Source: Clostridium_AM tanneri
GTDB lineage: Bacteria > Bacillota > Clostridia > Clostridiales > Clostridiaceae
DNA length: 64,000 nt
Direction of reading: 5' to 3'
NCBI RefSeq assembly: GCF_033659955.1
Contig: NZ_JARUJP010000002.1
Coordinates: forward strand, 177,990-241,989
Shown here: one piece after another, positions 51,566-60,558 of the stretch
Layout: each line of letters opens with the position of its first letter
Position numbering within the stretch: position 1 is the stretch's first letter
Made by a program: the position numbers and the translations under genes
The notes under the pieces: generated by a model
Told to the model about the DNA's origin: nothing
What the model saw: only the letters and a program-made list of their open reading frames with translations
Databases searched by the model: none

Positions 51566-52669
51566 TTAAACTTCCTCTTTCTGCTTTGCAAAAATCATCC
51601 TGCCGGCTGCTGTTTGAAGTACTGACGTAACAATAACATCCTTAATCTCTCCAATATGCTTTCTGCCGCCTTCTACAACTATCATAGTTCCATCATCAAG
51701 GTATGCAACCCCTTGGCCTGACTCTTTACCATCCTTAATTATCTGTATTCTCATCTCTTCCCCTGGGAGCACTACAGGTTTAACTGCATTAGCAAGTTCA
51801 TTTATATTTAGAACAGGCACTCTTTGAAATTCTGCAACCTTATTTAAATTATAATCATTAGTCACAACTTTACCATTTAAGACTTGAGCAAGTTTTAATA
51901 GTTTGCTGTCCACTTCTGATATTTCTGGAAAGTCCTTCTCATATATCTGAACTTCTACATTTAATTCGTTCTGTATCTTGTTTAAAATATCTAAACCTCT
52001 TCTACCCCTATTTCTTTTTAATCCATCAGAAGAATCTGCTATGTGTCGTAATTCTTCTAATACAAAGTTAGGTATTATTAAAGTTCCTTCTACAAATCCA
52101 GTTTGGCATATGTCAAATATTCTTCCATCTATTATTACAGATGTATCTAATATCTTTGGATACCCCTTATACTCTGCTTTAGCTTTCTTATCCTTACTGG
52201 AACCCGCCTTTTTAATGCTTATGTTAGAGAATAAAGCTATTAGTTCTTCTCTCTTTCTTATAGCTATGTTTCCACCTAATGCTGCCATTACTACTGCTAC
52301 AACTACGGCCAAAACAGCCCCTATTATAGGTATTCGAGCTAGTAAATCAACAAATAGTGCTGCGATTGCAAGTCCAATGATACTTCCTAAAGTACCAAAC
52401 AAAATTTCAGTTGCAGATAGCTTTTGGATATTCTTTTCGATATAGTCCATAATTTTCATAATAACTGCATTAATCCAGGGCGAGATTAAAAATAATATAA
52501 TTCCAAAAAATACAGTTGATAAAATTAAAAATAATACCGTTTTTATAGGACTAGTACTGATATATCCTAAGTTTGTAAAATATTTAGTATGAATTATTTC
52601 ATCACCTACTAAATAGCCTAATAATAGGCCTATTATTGTAAAAAGCCCCCTTAATATTTTTTTTAACAA
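51566..52669 (-). CDS. PIN/TRAM-domain membrane protein YacL
   Basis: About 367 residues: four N-terminal membrane segments, then a PIN nuclease domain (KILDTSVIIDGRIFDICQTGF with the first acidic residue, VVTNDYNLNKVAEF) and a C-terminal TRAM domain (GEEMRIQIIKDGKESGQGVAYLDDGTMIVVEGG). RNA substrate unknown. The start is probably TTG at 52669, following GAGGAGGTGATACTA; an ATG at 52708 lies before that site. Neighbours carD and ispD match the Bacillus order. Confidence 0.9.
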   Translation of the reverse strand: MLKKILRGLFTIIGLLLGYLVGDEIIHTKYFTNLGYISTSPIKTVLFLILSTVFFGIILFLISPWINAVIMKIMDYIEKNIQKLSATEILFGTLGSIIGLAIAALFVDLLARIPIIGAVLAVVVAVVMAALGGNIAIRKREELIALFSNISIKKAGSSKDKKAKAEYKGYPKILDTSVIIDGRIFDICQTGFVEGTLIIPNFVLEELRHIADSSDGLKRNRGRRGLDILNKIQNELNVEVQIYEKDFPEISEVDSKLLKLAQVLNGKVVTNDYNLNKVAEFQRVPVLNINELANAVKPVVLPGEEMRIQIIKDGKESGQGVAYLDDGTMIVVEGGRKHIGEIKDVIVTSVLQTAAGRMIFAKQKEEV

Positions 52670-52729
52670 TAGTATCACCTCCTCTTTAATTGTTAACAAA
52701 TTTTGCATTTTTAAATCCTGTTAATATCT

Positions 52730-52758
52730 AATATATATTAATAATCTATTTTTTTCAA
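52730..52758 (-). promoter_or_regulatory. Possible promoter before yacL
   Basis: TTGAAA and TATATT with 17 bp spacing in the gap between carD and yacL. In such AT-rich sequence chance matches are common. Confidence 0.45.
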
Positions 52759-52785
52759 TAAAACTTAGTTTATTTAATAAATTGT

Positions 52786-53256
52786 TCACCTTACATTTCT
52801 TATTTTACTCAAAGCATCTTCCATAGAAATATCAAATATTAACATAATTTCACTAGCTAGCATAATTTCAGCCTTGTATAGTATTTTTCTTTCTCCTGGA
52901 GGCAAGTTCCCCATAAGTTTCAGATAGTATAAATCTCTTATAACCTCACATATTTTTATAGTATTGCCACTTTTTATTTTATCATTATTGTTTCGATATC
53001 TCTTACCCCACTTTTTTTCAATTTCATTTGGATTGTTTTTTATTATATTTAATGCTTCTTCCATTTCTTCCTTAGTAATAACAGATCTTACTTCATATTC
53101 TTGTATATTATCTTCAGGCATATATAGATTTATATTATTAAGTAATAAGCAAATGCTTATATACTTTCTGTTTTTATCATATTCATTATCTTCTACTTCT
53201 GACATAACGCCAGCACCATATTTTGGCACAAAGACTTTTGGTCCATTATTTGGCAT
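52786..53256 (-). CDS. CarD-family transcriptional regulator
   Basis: 156 residues. N-terminal RNA-polymerase-interaction domain (KVFVPKYGAGVMSEVEDNEYDKNRKYISICLLLNNINLYMPEDNI) and helical C-terminal domain (LPPGERKILYKAEIMLASEIMLI). CarD proteins bind the beta subunit and stabilise open promoter complexes, notably at rRNA genes. ATG at 53256 after AGGGGGATTAGC, rather than 53274. Confidence 0.93.
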   Translation of the reverse strand: MPNNGPKVFVPKYGAGVMSEVEDNEYDKNRKYISICLLLNNINLYMPEDNIQEYEVRSVITKEEMEEALNIIKNNPNEIEKKWGKRYRNNNDKIKSGNTIKICEVIRDLYYLKLMGNLPPGERKILYKAEIMLASEIMLIFDISMEDALSKIRNVR

Positions 53257-53328
53257 GCTAATCCCCCTATTCATATAATCGTTCTTGATTTATTATATAG
53301 AAGGAAAGTAAAATTCGTACTATATTTA

Positions 53329-53358
53329 TTGACAAAATTGTCTGAAAAAAACTATAAT
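53329..53358 (+). promoter_or_regulatory. Promoter of the lone plus-strand gene
   Basis: TTGACA and TATAAT with 18 bp spacing, 44 bp upstream of the ATG at 53403. Confidence 0.8.
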
Positions 53359-53402
53359 TAATCTGTAGATGTTAACTTAATCTATGTAAGGAGTTGAACC
53401 TG

Positions 53403-53807
53403 ATGAAAGATGTAATTTTTGATGATTTTCAAAATGCAGTAGATGACTCTCTAATTAGACATAAAAGTATTTTAGATATAATGACAAAACTTCAGGAGTC
53501 AAATGGGAGAGTAAATAGGGCAGTTGCAAAGTCAATTACAAACTGTGGCTGTGTCCAAGTAAACGGTAAGAAACAACATTTCCCAGAGGATGATGATGCT
53601 ATAAATATAGAGTCATTAAAGGATTCCTTTACAACCCACATTGATGGTAAGCTATGTGATAATTGTAGAGATGTGATTGAAAGAGAACTTGGAAACAATC
53701 TTTTCTATTTAGCTTCTCTTTGTAACACTTTAGATTTAAATCTATATGATGTACTCCTTAAAGAATATGACAAAATAAATACATTAGGTAAATATTCCTT
53801 TAGATAA
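53403..53807 (+). CDS. Conserved-looking protein with MazG-like C-terminal half and cysteine pairs
   Basis: 134 residues from MKDVIFDDFQNAVDDS, start after AAGGAG. The middle carries NCGCVQV and CDNCRDV, a possible zinc site. The last 45 residues (ERELGNNLFYLASLCNTLDLNLYDVLLKEYDKI) resemble the helical ELGD...LWYLA pattern of MazG-type nucleotide pyrophosphohydrolases, but the usual Asp is Asn, so catalysis is doubtful. It is the only plus-strand gene seen in the window, with its own promoter and a terminator shared with disA. Function unknown. Confidence 0.8.
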   Translation: MKDVIFDDFQNAVDDSLIRHKSILDIMTKLQESNGRVNRAVAKSITNCGCVQVNGKKQHFPEDDDAINIESLKDSFTTHIDGKLCDNCRDVIERELGNNLFYLASLCNTLDLNLYDVLLKEYDKINTLGKYSFR

Positions 53808-53810
53808 AAA

Positions 53811-53846
53811 TTAGCACAAAATAATGGTTACATTATTTTGTGCTAA
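53811..53846. terminator. Bidirectional terminator between the plus-strand gene and disA
   Basis: A perfect 16-bp stem TTAGCACAAAATAATG with its complement and loop GTTA, A/T runs on both flanks. It serves the converging plus-strand gene and disA; the disA stop lies inside the stem. Confidence 0.9.
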
Positions 53847-54906
53847 AATTATTATCTATCATAATCTGTTCCCTTAATCTTCTAAGTCCATTTTTTATAG
53901 CCCTAGCTCTCGCTTCACCTATACCCTCAACTTTATCTAACTGTTCGTAAGATGCTTCCATTACGCCCTTAAGTTCCTTAAAGTTTCTAACTAAATTTTC
54001 TATTACATTTGTAGGTATTCTTGGGATTTTATTTAGCATCCTATATCCTCTTGGTGATATAAGCGTATCAACTAATGGTACTCCCACATACCCCAAAAAC
54101 TTTGAAATAAAATCTAAGTTTAGCAACTCCTCAGATCCCATAGTCTGCATTTGTTTATATATATCATTATAATCCATATCATTCTGACAATAATCTCTTA
54201 TTAACAATATTCCATCCTGCTCAACACTTTTTACCAGTTCATTAAGCTGCATAGAGATAAGTCTACCTTCATTACCTAACTCACATGTATATCTTTCAAT
54301 TTCTGATACTATTCTCATTACCATCTCGGTTCTTTGGATTCCAGTTACAACATCAAATAAAGTTACTAGATCCTGAAATTCTAGTATGTTTAAGTTGCTT
54401 ACTACTCTATCTAATACCGCTACATACTTCTCTAAAGTTTGCAGTGCCTGATTTGCTCTTCCAAGTATTACACTACTATCTCTTAATACGTATTTTATAC
54501 TACCTTTATATACCGTTATTATATGTCTTCTTTGAGAAATAGCTACCACTATCGCCCCTGTCTGTTTAGCTACCCTATCTGCCGTCCTGTGTCTAGTACC
54601 AGTTTCAAAAGTAGGAATGCTAGAGTCCGGGATCAGCTGGGCATTAGCATAAATAATCCTCTTTAAATCGCTACTTAGTACTATTGAACCATCCATCTTA
54701 GCAAGTTCGTAAACATAGGAAGGACTATATTCAGAATTAATAGTAAATCCTCCATCAACTATCTTTAATATCTGTTCATTATCCCCTAATACAAGCAGAC
54801 CTCCTGTTTTTGCTCTTAATATATTTTCAAGTCCATCTCTAAGCTGAGTGCCTGGAGCCATCAACTTAAGTATATTCATAAGTTCTTTATCTTTTTCTAA
54901 TCTCAA
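53833..54906 (-). CDS. disA: DNA integrity scanning protein DisA (diadenylate cyclase)
   Basis: 357 residues. N-terminal DAC domain with RHRTADR (RHR motif) and, at residues 72-74, DGS where most DisA have DGA; C-terminal helix-hairpin-helix region (LDKVEGIGEARARAIKNGLRRL) that binds branched DNA. It makes c-di-AMP while scanning DNA before sporulation. Start TTG at 54906 (AGGGTGATTATT before it) gives MRLEKDKELM; the GTG at 54915 is inside the ribosome binding site. It lies 15 bp after radA. Confidence 0.95.
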   Translation of the reverse strand: MRLEKDKELMNILKLMAPGTQLRDGLENILRAKTGGLLVLGDNEQILKIVDGGFTINSEYSPSYVYELAKMDGSIVLSSDLKRIIYANAQLIPDSSIPTFETGTRHRTADRVAKQTGAIVVAISQRRHIITVYKGSIKYVLRDSSVILGRANQALQTLEKYVAVLDRVVSNLNILEFQDLVTLFDVVTGIQRTEMVMRIVSEIERYTCELGNEGRLISMQLNELVKSVEQDGILLIRDYCQNDMDYNDIYKQMQTMGSEELLNLDFISKFLGYVGVPLVDTLISPRGYRMLNKIPRIPTNVIENLVRNFKELKGVMEASYEQLDKVEGIGEARARAIKNGLRRLREQIMIDNNFSTK

Positions 54907-54921
54907 AATAATCACCCTATA

Positions 54922-56277
54922 CTAAAAAACTTTGTTTACCGCTTCCTTTAACGAAGATACCGCAATTATGTTTATATCTTTATTTTTTATTTTTTCCTTA
55001 TTTCTAAAAGGTATTATTATATTTTTAAATCCCATTTTTTCTGCTTCATTTACAAGCCTATCACAAAAAGCTACAGGTCTTACCTCTCCAGTAAGTCCAA
55101 TTTCCCCAACTACCAATAGTTTTTCTAAACTTATCTCTTTAGATTTTATACTAGAAACAAGTGCTAAAGCAACCCCTAAGTCCCCAAAAGTCCCTCCAAT
55201 ATTAAGCCCACCTACTACATTTACGTATACATCACAATTATAAAAAGGAACTCTTAACTTTTTTTCCAACACTGCTAAAATTAGATTTAGCCTTGAACTC
55301 TCTACTCCAATAGTAGTACGCCTTGGTATAACAGCCTTAGTTTCACTAACTAGGGCTTGTATTTCCACTAAAATTGGTCTAGTTCCTTCCATTATTCCTA
55401 TAACTAAAGACCCCTCTTTTTGAAATCCTGCCTCCTCTAAAAAAACAGCGGATGGGTTTGGTACTTCCTCCAATCCACTCTCCCTCATCTCAAAAACACC
55501 AATCTCACTTGTTGTACCAAAACGATTTTTTATAGTTCTTAGAACTCTAAATTCTTCAGTTCTTTCACCTTCAAAGGATAGTACAGTATCCACCATGTGC
55601 TCAAGTACCCTAGGCCCCGCAAGTTCACCCTGCTTAGTAACATGTGCTACTATAAAGAATGATACATTTTTACTTTTCCCCATACGCATAATATCGTTAG
55701 CACTTTCACGAACTTGAGACACACTTCCTGGTGCCGAAGAGATAGATTGTTTGAAAAGTGTTTGTATAGAGTCAATTATTACAAATACCGGTTGAATATT
55801 TTCAATATGTTCTTCTATTTTGTCCAGATTAGTCTCGGAAACTATATACAAGTTTTCAGATATAACCTCTAACCTATCTCCTCTCATTTTTATTTGTTCT
55901 TCTGATTCTTCTCCAGAAATATATAATATCTTTCCATATCTTTTAGCAATATTATTAGCAGTTTGCAGAAGCAACGTTGATTTTCCTATACCTGGCGCTC
56001 CAGATATTAGCGTAAGTGATCCCTTTACTATTCCTCCTCCCAATACTCTATTTAACTCAATTATTCCTGTATCAAATCTATCATATTCACTAGATTTTAT
56101 ATTTACTATACTTTTCGGTTCACTATTTGAACTTATAGATATTCTTGATGAACTACTTTCAACTTTCACTTCTTCAACTAAACTATTCCATGTATTACAG
56201 CTGGGACATTTTCCAAGCCACTTTAACGATTCATATCCACACTCTTGACATACAAAAGTGGTTTTATTCTTCGCCAT
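54922..56277 (-). CDS. radA: DNA repair protein RadA
   Basis: 451 residues: zinc finger (CQECGYESLKWLGKCPSC), RecA-like ATPase (GAPGIGKSTLLLQ), KNRFGTTSEIGVFEM, and a Lon-like C-terminal domain. It drives branch migration in recombination. ATG at 56277 after GGGAGGT; the upstream GTG is rejected. It and disA form a pair after the clpC terminator. A TATAAT is present near 56309 without a convincing -35. Confidence 0.97.
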   Translation of the reverse strand: MAKNKTTFVCQECGYESLKWLGKCPSCNTWNSLVEEVKVESSSSRISISSNSEPKSIVNIKSSEYDRFDTGIIELNRVLGGGIVKGSLTLISGAPGIGKSTLLLQTANNIAKRYGKILYISGEESEEQIKMRGDRLEVISENLYIVSETNLDKIEEHIENIQPVFVIIDSIQTLFKQSISSAPGSVSQVRESANDIMRMGKSKNVSFFIVAHVTKQGELAGPRVLEHMVDTVLSFEGERTEEFRVLRTIKNRFGTTSEIGVFEMRESGLEEVPNPSAVFLEEAGFQKEGSLVIGIMEGTRPILVEIQALVSETKAVIPRRTTIGVESSRLNLILAVLEKKLRVPFYNCDVYVNVVGGLNIGGTFGDLGVALALVSSIKSKEISLEKLLVVGEIGLTGEVRPVAFCDRLVNEAEKMGFKNIIIPFRNKEKIKNKDINIIAVSSLKEAVNKVF

Positions 56278-56364
56278 TAAAACCACCTCCCTCTATACAA
56301 AATATAATTATACAGTATTATAGTAATATGGTGTTAATAATAATTAAAAATTTTTAAAAATAAA

Positions 56365-56395
56365 ACAATGTATAAACATATAGAATTTATACATT
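56365..56395 (-). terminator. Terminator of ctsR-mcsA-mcsB-clpC
   Basis: CAATGTATAAA/TTTATACATTG, 11 bp, 9-nt loop, followed on the minus strand by TTTTATTTTTAAAAATTTTT. Confidence 0.85.
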
Positions 56396-56421
56396 GCTTT
56401 ATGAAAATAAATAATTTCATT

Positions 56422-58860
56422 CTAATGAGTCTTATTAAATACCAGCTCATTATTCTCTACACTGACTGTTACTTTATTCCCCTTCTTAACATTTCCTCTT
56501 AACATTTCCTCTGAGAGTTTATCTTCTACTACCTTTGTAATCGCTCTTCTTAAAGGTCTTGCACCATAGGTTATATCATAGCCTTCCTTGGCAAGCAATT
56601 CTTCTGCTTCATCGGTAAATTCAATTTCTATATTCTGATCTTTTAACCTCTCTGACACAGAACCTAACATTAATCTAACTATATGTCTCAAGTCCTCTTG
56701 TTGAAGCTGGTGGAATACAATTATATCATCTATTCTATTTAAAAATTCTGGTCTAAATGAACGCTTTAACTCATCCATTACATTGTCCTTCATTTTTTCA
56801 TATTCATTCTGCTTTTCATCATCGCTGTCTAAAGCAAAGCCCATAGACTTTTGCTTTCTAATAGTGGAAGCACCTACATTAGACGTCATTATTATTATAG
56901 TGTTTCTAAAGTCTACAGTTTTACCTTTACCGTCAGTAAGTCTTCCATCTTCAAGAATTTGAAGTAAAATATTAAAAACCTCTGGATGTGCTTTTTCTAT
57001 TTCATCAAACAGTACAACAGAATAAGGATTTCTTCTAACTTTTTCTGTTAGCTGTCCTCCCTCATCATACCCTACATATCCTGGAGGTGAACCTATGAGT
57101 CTTGATACTGTGTGTTTTTCCATGTACTCTGACATATCAATTCTTATCATATTACTTTCGTCACCAAACATTGCTTCAGCTAATGCCTTCGATAACTCAG
57201 TCTTTCCTACACCTGTTGGTCCTAGGAATATAAATGAACCGATTGGTCTTTTAGGATCCTTAAGTCCTACCCTTGCTCTCCTTACAGCTCGTGATATAGA
57301 CTTTACAGCTTCGCCCTGTCCTATTACTCTTTTATGAAGTATTTCTTCAAGTTTCAATAATCTTTCAGATTCTTTTTCAGTTAGCTTTTCTATAGGTATA
57401 TTAGTCCACTTTGATACAACTGCAGCTATCTGAGGTTCTGATACAGTAAGGGTTGAAACTTCCTTTTGAGTCTTCCAGTTATTTTTCAATCCCTCTAATC
57501 TATCCTTTATTTCTTTTTCTCTATCCCTTAGCCTTGCAGCCTTTTCGAAATCTTGAACTCTTATAGAATCTTCTTTTTCCTTAGTAATCTTTTCAAGTTC
57601 TCCTTCTAACTCCTTTAAATCTGGTGGAGTAGTTAAGCTCTCGATTCTAACCTTTGCAGCTGCCTCATCGATTAAGTCTATTGCTTTATCTGGAAGATGC
57701 CTGTCAGTTATATATCTATCAGATAAAACCACTGCAGCTTCAATGGCATCATCAGTAATTTTTACTCTATGATGAGCTTCATATTTATCTCTCAATCCTT
57801 TCAGTATAAGAACAGCTTCCTCTTTAGTAGGTTCTCCTACCATTATAGGTTGAAATCTTCTTTCTAGAGCTGCATCCTTTTCAATATGTTTCCTATACTC
57901 ATCTACAGTAGTAGCTCCTATACACTGTATCTCTCCTCTTGCTAGGGCTGGTTTTAAAATATTTGAGGCATCTATAGCTCCTTCTGCAGCTCCAGCACCT
58001 ATAAGAGTATGAATTTCATCTATAAATAAAATTACATTTCCAGCCTTTCGTAGCTCTTCCATAACCTTTTTTAATCTATCTTCAAATTCGCCTCTATACT
58101 TAGACCCCGCTATCATTGATGATAAATCTAATGTAACTACTCTTTTATCTTTTAGTAGTTCAGGTATGCTAGCAGAAACTATTTTTTGCGCAAGTCCCTC
58201 AGCTATAGCAGTCTTACCAACACCAGGATCTCCGATTAGACATGGATTATTTTTTGTTCTTCTTGATAGAATTTCAAGAACCCTTTGGGTTTCTTTATCT
58301 CTTCCTATAACTGGATCTAATTTTCCTTCCCTAGCCATTTCAGTCAAGTCCCTGCCAAATTGGTCTAAGGTAGGTGTTGGTTCTCCATTACCCTTATTGG
58401 TATCAACAGAATTTGTTGATTGTTCTCCTGATAATGCATCTACTAATTCTTTTCGGAGCTTATTAAAGTCTGCTCCTAAGTTGTTAAGAATAGTAAAAGC
58501 TACTCCCTCTGCTTCTCTAATTAGGGCCAATAGTATATGCTCAGGACTTATATAATTATGATTTAAAGTTCTTGCCTCAAGCAGGCTCATTTCTAAAAGT
58601 CTTTTTGTTCTTGGAGTGAGGGGAATTTCCTTTTTATAAAGTTCCATATCTCCCTTTCCCTCATATTCCTCTACTAAATTCCTTACATTTTCAACAGTAA
58701 TAGTCATGCTATTTAACAATTTCTTAGCTATTCCATCTTCTCTTAAAACCCCAAGCAGAATATGCTCGGTTCCTACATATCCATGCTTAAGAGATTGTGC
58801 CTCCTCCTGAGCGTAAAAAAGAACTTTTTGTGCTCTTTCTGTAAATCTTCCAAACATCAT
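56422..58860 (-). CDS. clpC: ATP-dependent protease ATP-binding subunit ClpC
   Basis: 812 residues: two Clp-N repeats (FTERAQKVLFYAQEEA, LTPRTKRLLEMSLLEA), AAA1 (GDPGVGKTAIAEGLAQ), a middle domain with a UVR-like part (IRVQDFEKAARLRDREKEIKDRL), AAA2 (GPTGVGKTELSKALAEAMFG) and a D2 small domain. It unfolds proteins, including those arginine-phosphorylated by McsB, for ClpP. Starts at ATG-ATG with only a weak GGTG-type ribosome binding site. Confidence 0.98.
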   Translation of the reverse strand: MMFGRFTERAQKVLFYAQEEAQSLKHGYVGTEHILLGVLREDGIAKKLLNSMTITVENVRNLVEEYEGKGDMELYKKEIPLTPRTKRLLEMSLLEARTLNHNYISPEHILLALIREAEGVAFTILNNLGADFNKLRKELVDALSGEQSTNSVDTNKGNGEPTPTLDQFGRDLTEMAREGKLDPVIGRDKETQRVLEILSRRTKNNPCLIGDPGVGKTAIAEGLAQKIVSASIPELLKDKRVVTLDLSSMIAGSKYRGEFEDRLKKVMEELRKAGNVILFIDEIHTLIGAGAAEGAIDASNILKPALARGEIQCIGATTVDEYRKHIEKDAALERRFQPIMVGEPTKEEAVLILKGLRDKYEAHHRVKITDDAIEAAVVLSDRYITDRHLPDKAIDLIDEAAAKVRIESLTTPPDLKELEGELEKITKEKEDSIRVQDFEKAARLRDREKEIKDRLEGLKNNWKTQKEVSTLTVSEPQIAAVVSKWTNIPIEKLTEKESERLLKLEEILHKRVIGQGEAVKSISRAVRRARVGLKDPKRPIGSFIFLGPTGVGKTELSKALAEAMFGDESNMIRIDMSEYMEKHTVSRLIGSPPGYVGYDEGGQLTEKVRRNPYSVVLFDEIEKAHPEVFNILLQILEDGRLTDGKGKTVDFRNTIIIMTSNVGASTIRKQKSMGFALDSDDEKQNEYEKMKDNVMDELKRSFRPEFLNRIDDIIVFHQLQQEDLRHIVRLMLGSVSERLKDQNIEIEFTDEAEELLAKEGYDITYGARPLRRAITKVVEDKLSEEMLRGNVKKGNKVTVSVENNELVFNKTH

Positions 58861-58889
58861 AAATAATTCACCAACCTTACCTTATTATA

Positions 58890-59918
58890 TTACTTTTCTA
58901 CTAATCTTTCTCTAATCAATTTAGCTCTACTAAGATCTCTTTCTTTACTAGATAGCTTTTTATCATAGAGCTGCTGTATAACTGCATTTTGAGTATCTAC
59001 TAAAAGATTGTTTAGCACTACTTTACTTACATCTTTAATTATTCCCATTTCTACACCTAATCTTACATCTGATAAAAGTTTTAAACATTCATCCGGATTT
59101 AAAAGCACCGCTGACTTTAATATTCCTAATGCTCTATAGATCCTATCCTCTGTTTCATATTTATATTTTCTTATAAGGTTTTCTCTTGATAGATTCTCCT
59201 CATTAATAATTTGACTTACAACTGCTTTCAAATTACTTATGATTTCTTCTTCACTTAATCCTAAAGTTATCTGATTGGATACCTGATAAATATTACCCCT
59301 TGCCTTTGAACCTTCTCCGTATAACCCTCGTACAGTCATACCAACTTGAGTAACTGCGTTTAACACTCCATTCATCTTGTTAGTTATAGTAAGGGATGGT
59401 AAATGAATCATTACCGATGCCCTAAGTCCTGTACCTATATTAGTAGGACAAGTTGTTAAGTATCCAAGATTCTCATCGAAGGCATAGTCTAATTTTTCTT
59501 CTAAAAGGTTATCTATCTTTCCGCATAAGTCTTGTACTTCCTCTAAATCCAGTCCTGATGTTATACCTTGAATTCTGATATGATCCTCTTCATTTATCAT
59601 AATACTTACAGTTTCATTTTCATCTACAATAAATGCCGCTTTACTAGTATTATCTAAAAGATTCTTGCTTATAAGATGTTTGTCAAAAAACACTTCATTG
59701 TCAATAAAACCATTTTCCCATAAGCGAATAGTTTTAAACTTATCCTCTGTGTGAGAAGAAGTATAGAAAGCATTTTCTACATCCTTTATCAGTTTTTTTC
59801 CACCTTCTTCATCCATCTTGTGAGGAAATGGTATTTTATTTAAATTTCTTGCTAACCTTATTCTGCTACTTAATACTAAATCATCATTTCTTCCCTGTGA
59901 CTTTATCCAATTTTCCAT
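58890..59918 (-). CDS. mcsB: Protein arginine kinase McsB
   Basis: 342 residues of the ATP:guanido phosphotransferase fold (VLSSRIRLARNLNKIPFPHKM, YLTTCPTNIGTGLRASVMIHLPSL, RGLYGEGSKARGNIYQVSNQ). It phosphorylates arginines on damaged proteins and on CtsR, tagging them for ClpCP. It needs McsA, encoded 10 bp upstream. Confidence 0.97.
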   Translation of the reverse strand: MENWIKSQGRNDDLVLSSRIRLARNLNKIPFPHKMDEEGGKKLIKDVENAFYTSSHTEDKFKTIRLWENGFIDNEVFFDKHLISKNLLDNTSKAAFIVDENETVSIMINEEDHIRIQGITSGLDLEEVQDLCGKIDNLLEEKLDYAFDENLGYLTTCPTNIGTGLRASVMIHLPSLTITNKMNGVLNAVTQVGMTVRGLYGEGSKARGNIYQVSNQITLGLSEEEIISNLKAVVSQIINEENLSRENLIRKYKYETEDRIYRALGILKSAVLLNPDECLKLLSDVRLGVEMGIIKDVSKVVLNNLLVDTQNAVIQQLYDKKLSSKERDLSRAKLIRERLVEK

Positions 59919-59928
59919 ACTTAACCTC

Positions 59929-60447
59929 CTATTTTTCTTCCTCTTGCATTGACCTTATCTCATCTCTAATTTGTGCCGCTTTTTCATACTCTTCATTGGT
60001 TATTGCATTTTGGAGGTTTTCCTTTAACTCTATTAATTTTTTTCTCTTAATTATACTTTCTCCAGCCTTTCTAGGAAGTTTTCCTGTATGCTCCCAGTTT
60101 CCCTGTACTCTTCTAATAATAGGCTTTAAAGTTGATGCAAAGCTTTTGTAGCATTCACTACATCCTAATAACCCTGTCCTTTTAAACTCACTGTAAGTAT
60201 TGCCACAATTACTACATGAGATATCAAAGGTATTTTCAGTTTGGTTATTAGGACCTATATAATCCATTATTCCACTCAATATATTTTGAAATGTAAAAGG
60301 TGATGATAAGTCTATTTGACTACTGAAATTAAATTCACCTTTTTCCTTTGCACATTTCTCGCATAAACTAAATTCATGCTTAGTACCATTCACTATTTTA
60401 GTTATGTGAACATTAGCATCATTTTTCTTGCAAACCTCGCACAACAT
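59929..60447 (-). CDS. mcsA: McsA, activator of McsB
   Basis: 172 residues with two zinc-finger units (CEVCKKN with CEKCAKEKG; CSNCGNTYSEFKRTGLLGCSECY) and a C-terminal UVR domain (LKENLQNAITNEEYEKAAQIRDEIRSMQ). It stabilises and activates McsB. Separated from ctsR by an unusually long 111-bp gap that contains a possible second promoter. Confidence 0.95.
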   Translation of the reverse strand: MLCEVCKKNDANVHITKIVNGTKHEFSLCEKCAKEKGEFNFSSQIDLSSPFTFQNILSGIMDYIGPNNQTENTFDISCSNCGNTYSEFKRTGLLGCSECYKSFASTLKPIIRRVQGNWEHTGKLPRKAGESIIKRKKLIELKENLQNAITNEEYEKAAQIRDEIRSMQEEEK

Positions 60448-60504
60448 TTTATCACTCCCATAAAATATAAAATAATATGTTTGAATTTAAATTGTCCGGT
60501 TTTA

Positions 60505-60521
60505 ATGTAAATATTTTACAT
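60505..60521. repeat. Palindrome in the ctsR-mcsA gap
   Basis: ATGTAAATATTTTACAT is a perfect palindrome (7-bp arms, TAT centre) directly downstream of a possible promoter -10 box. It could be an operator; it does not match the CtsR consensus. Confidence 0.4.
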
Positions 60522-60526
60522 ATAAT

Positions 60527-60554
60527 ATTATAACATAACTTTCAATTTGCTCAA
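60527..60554 (-). promoter_or_regulatory. Possible internal promoter for mcsA-mcsB-clpC
   Basis: TTGAGC and TATAAT with 16 bp spacing, beginning right after the ctsR stop. It would let mcsA-mcsB-clpC be expressed apart from ctsR. Confidence 0.5.
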
Positions 60555-60558
60555 TAAT

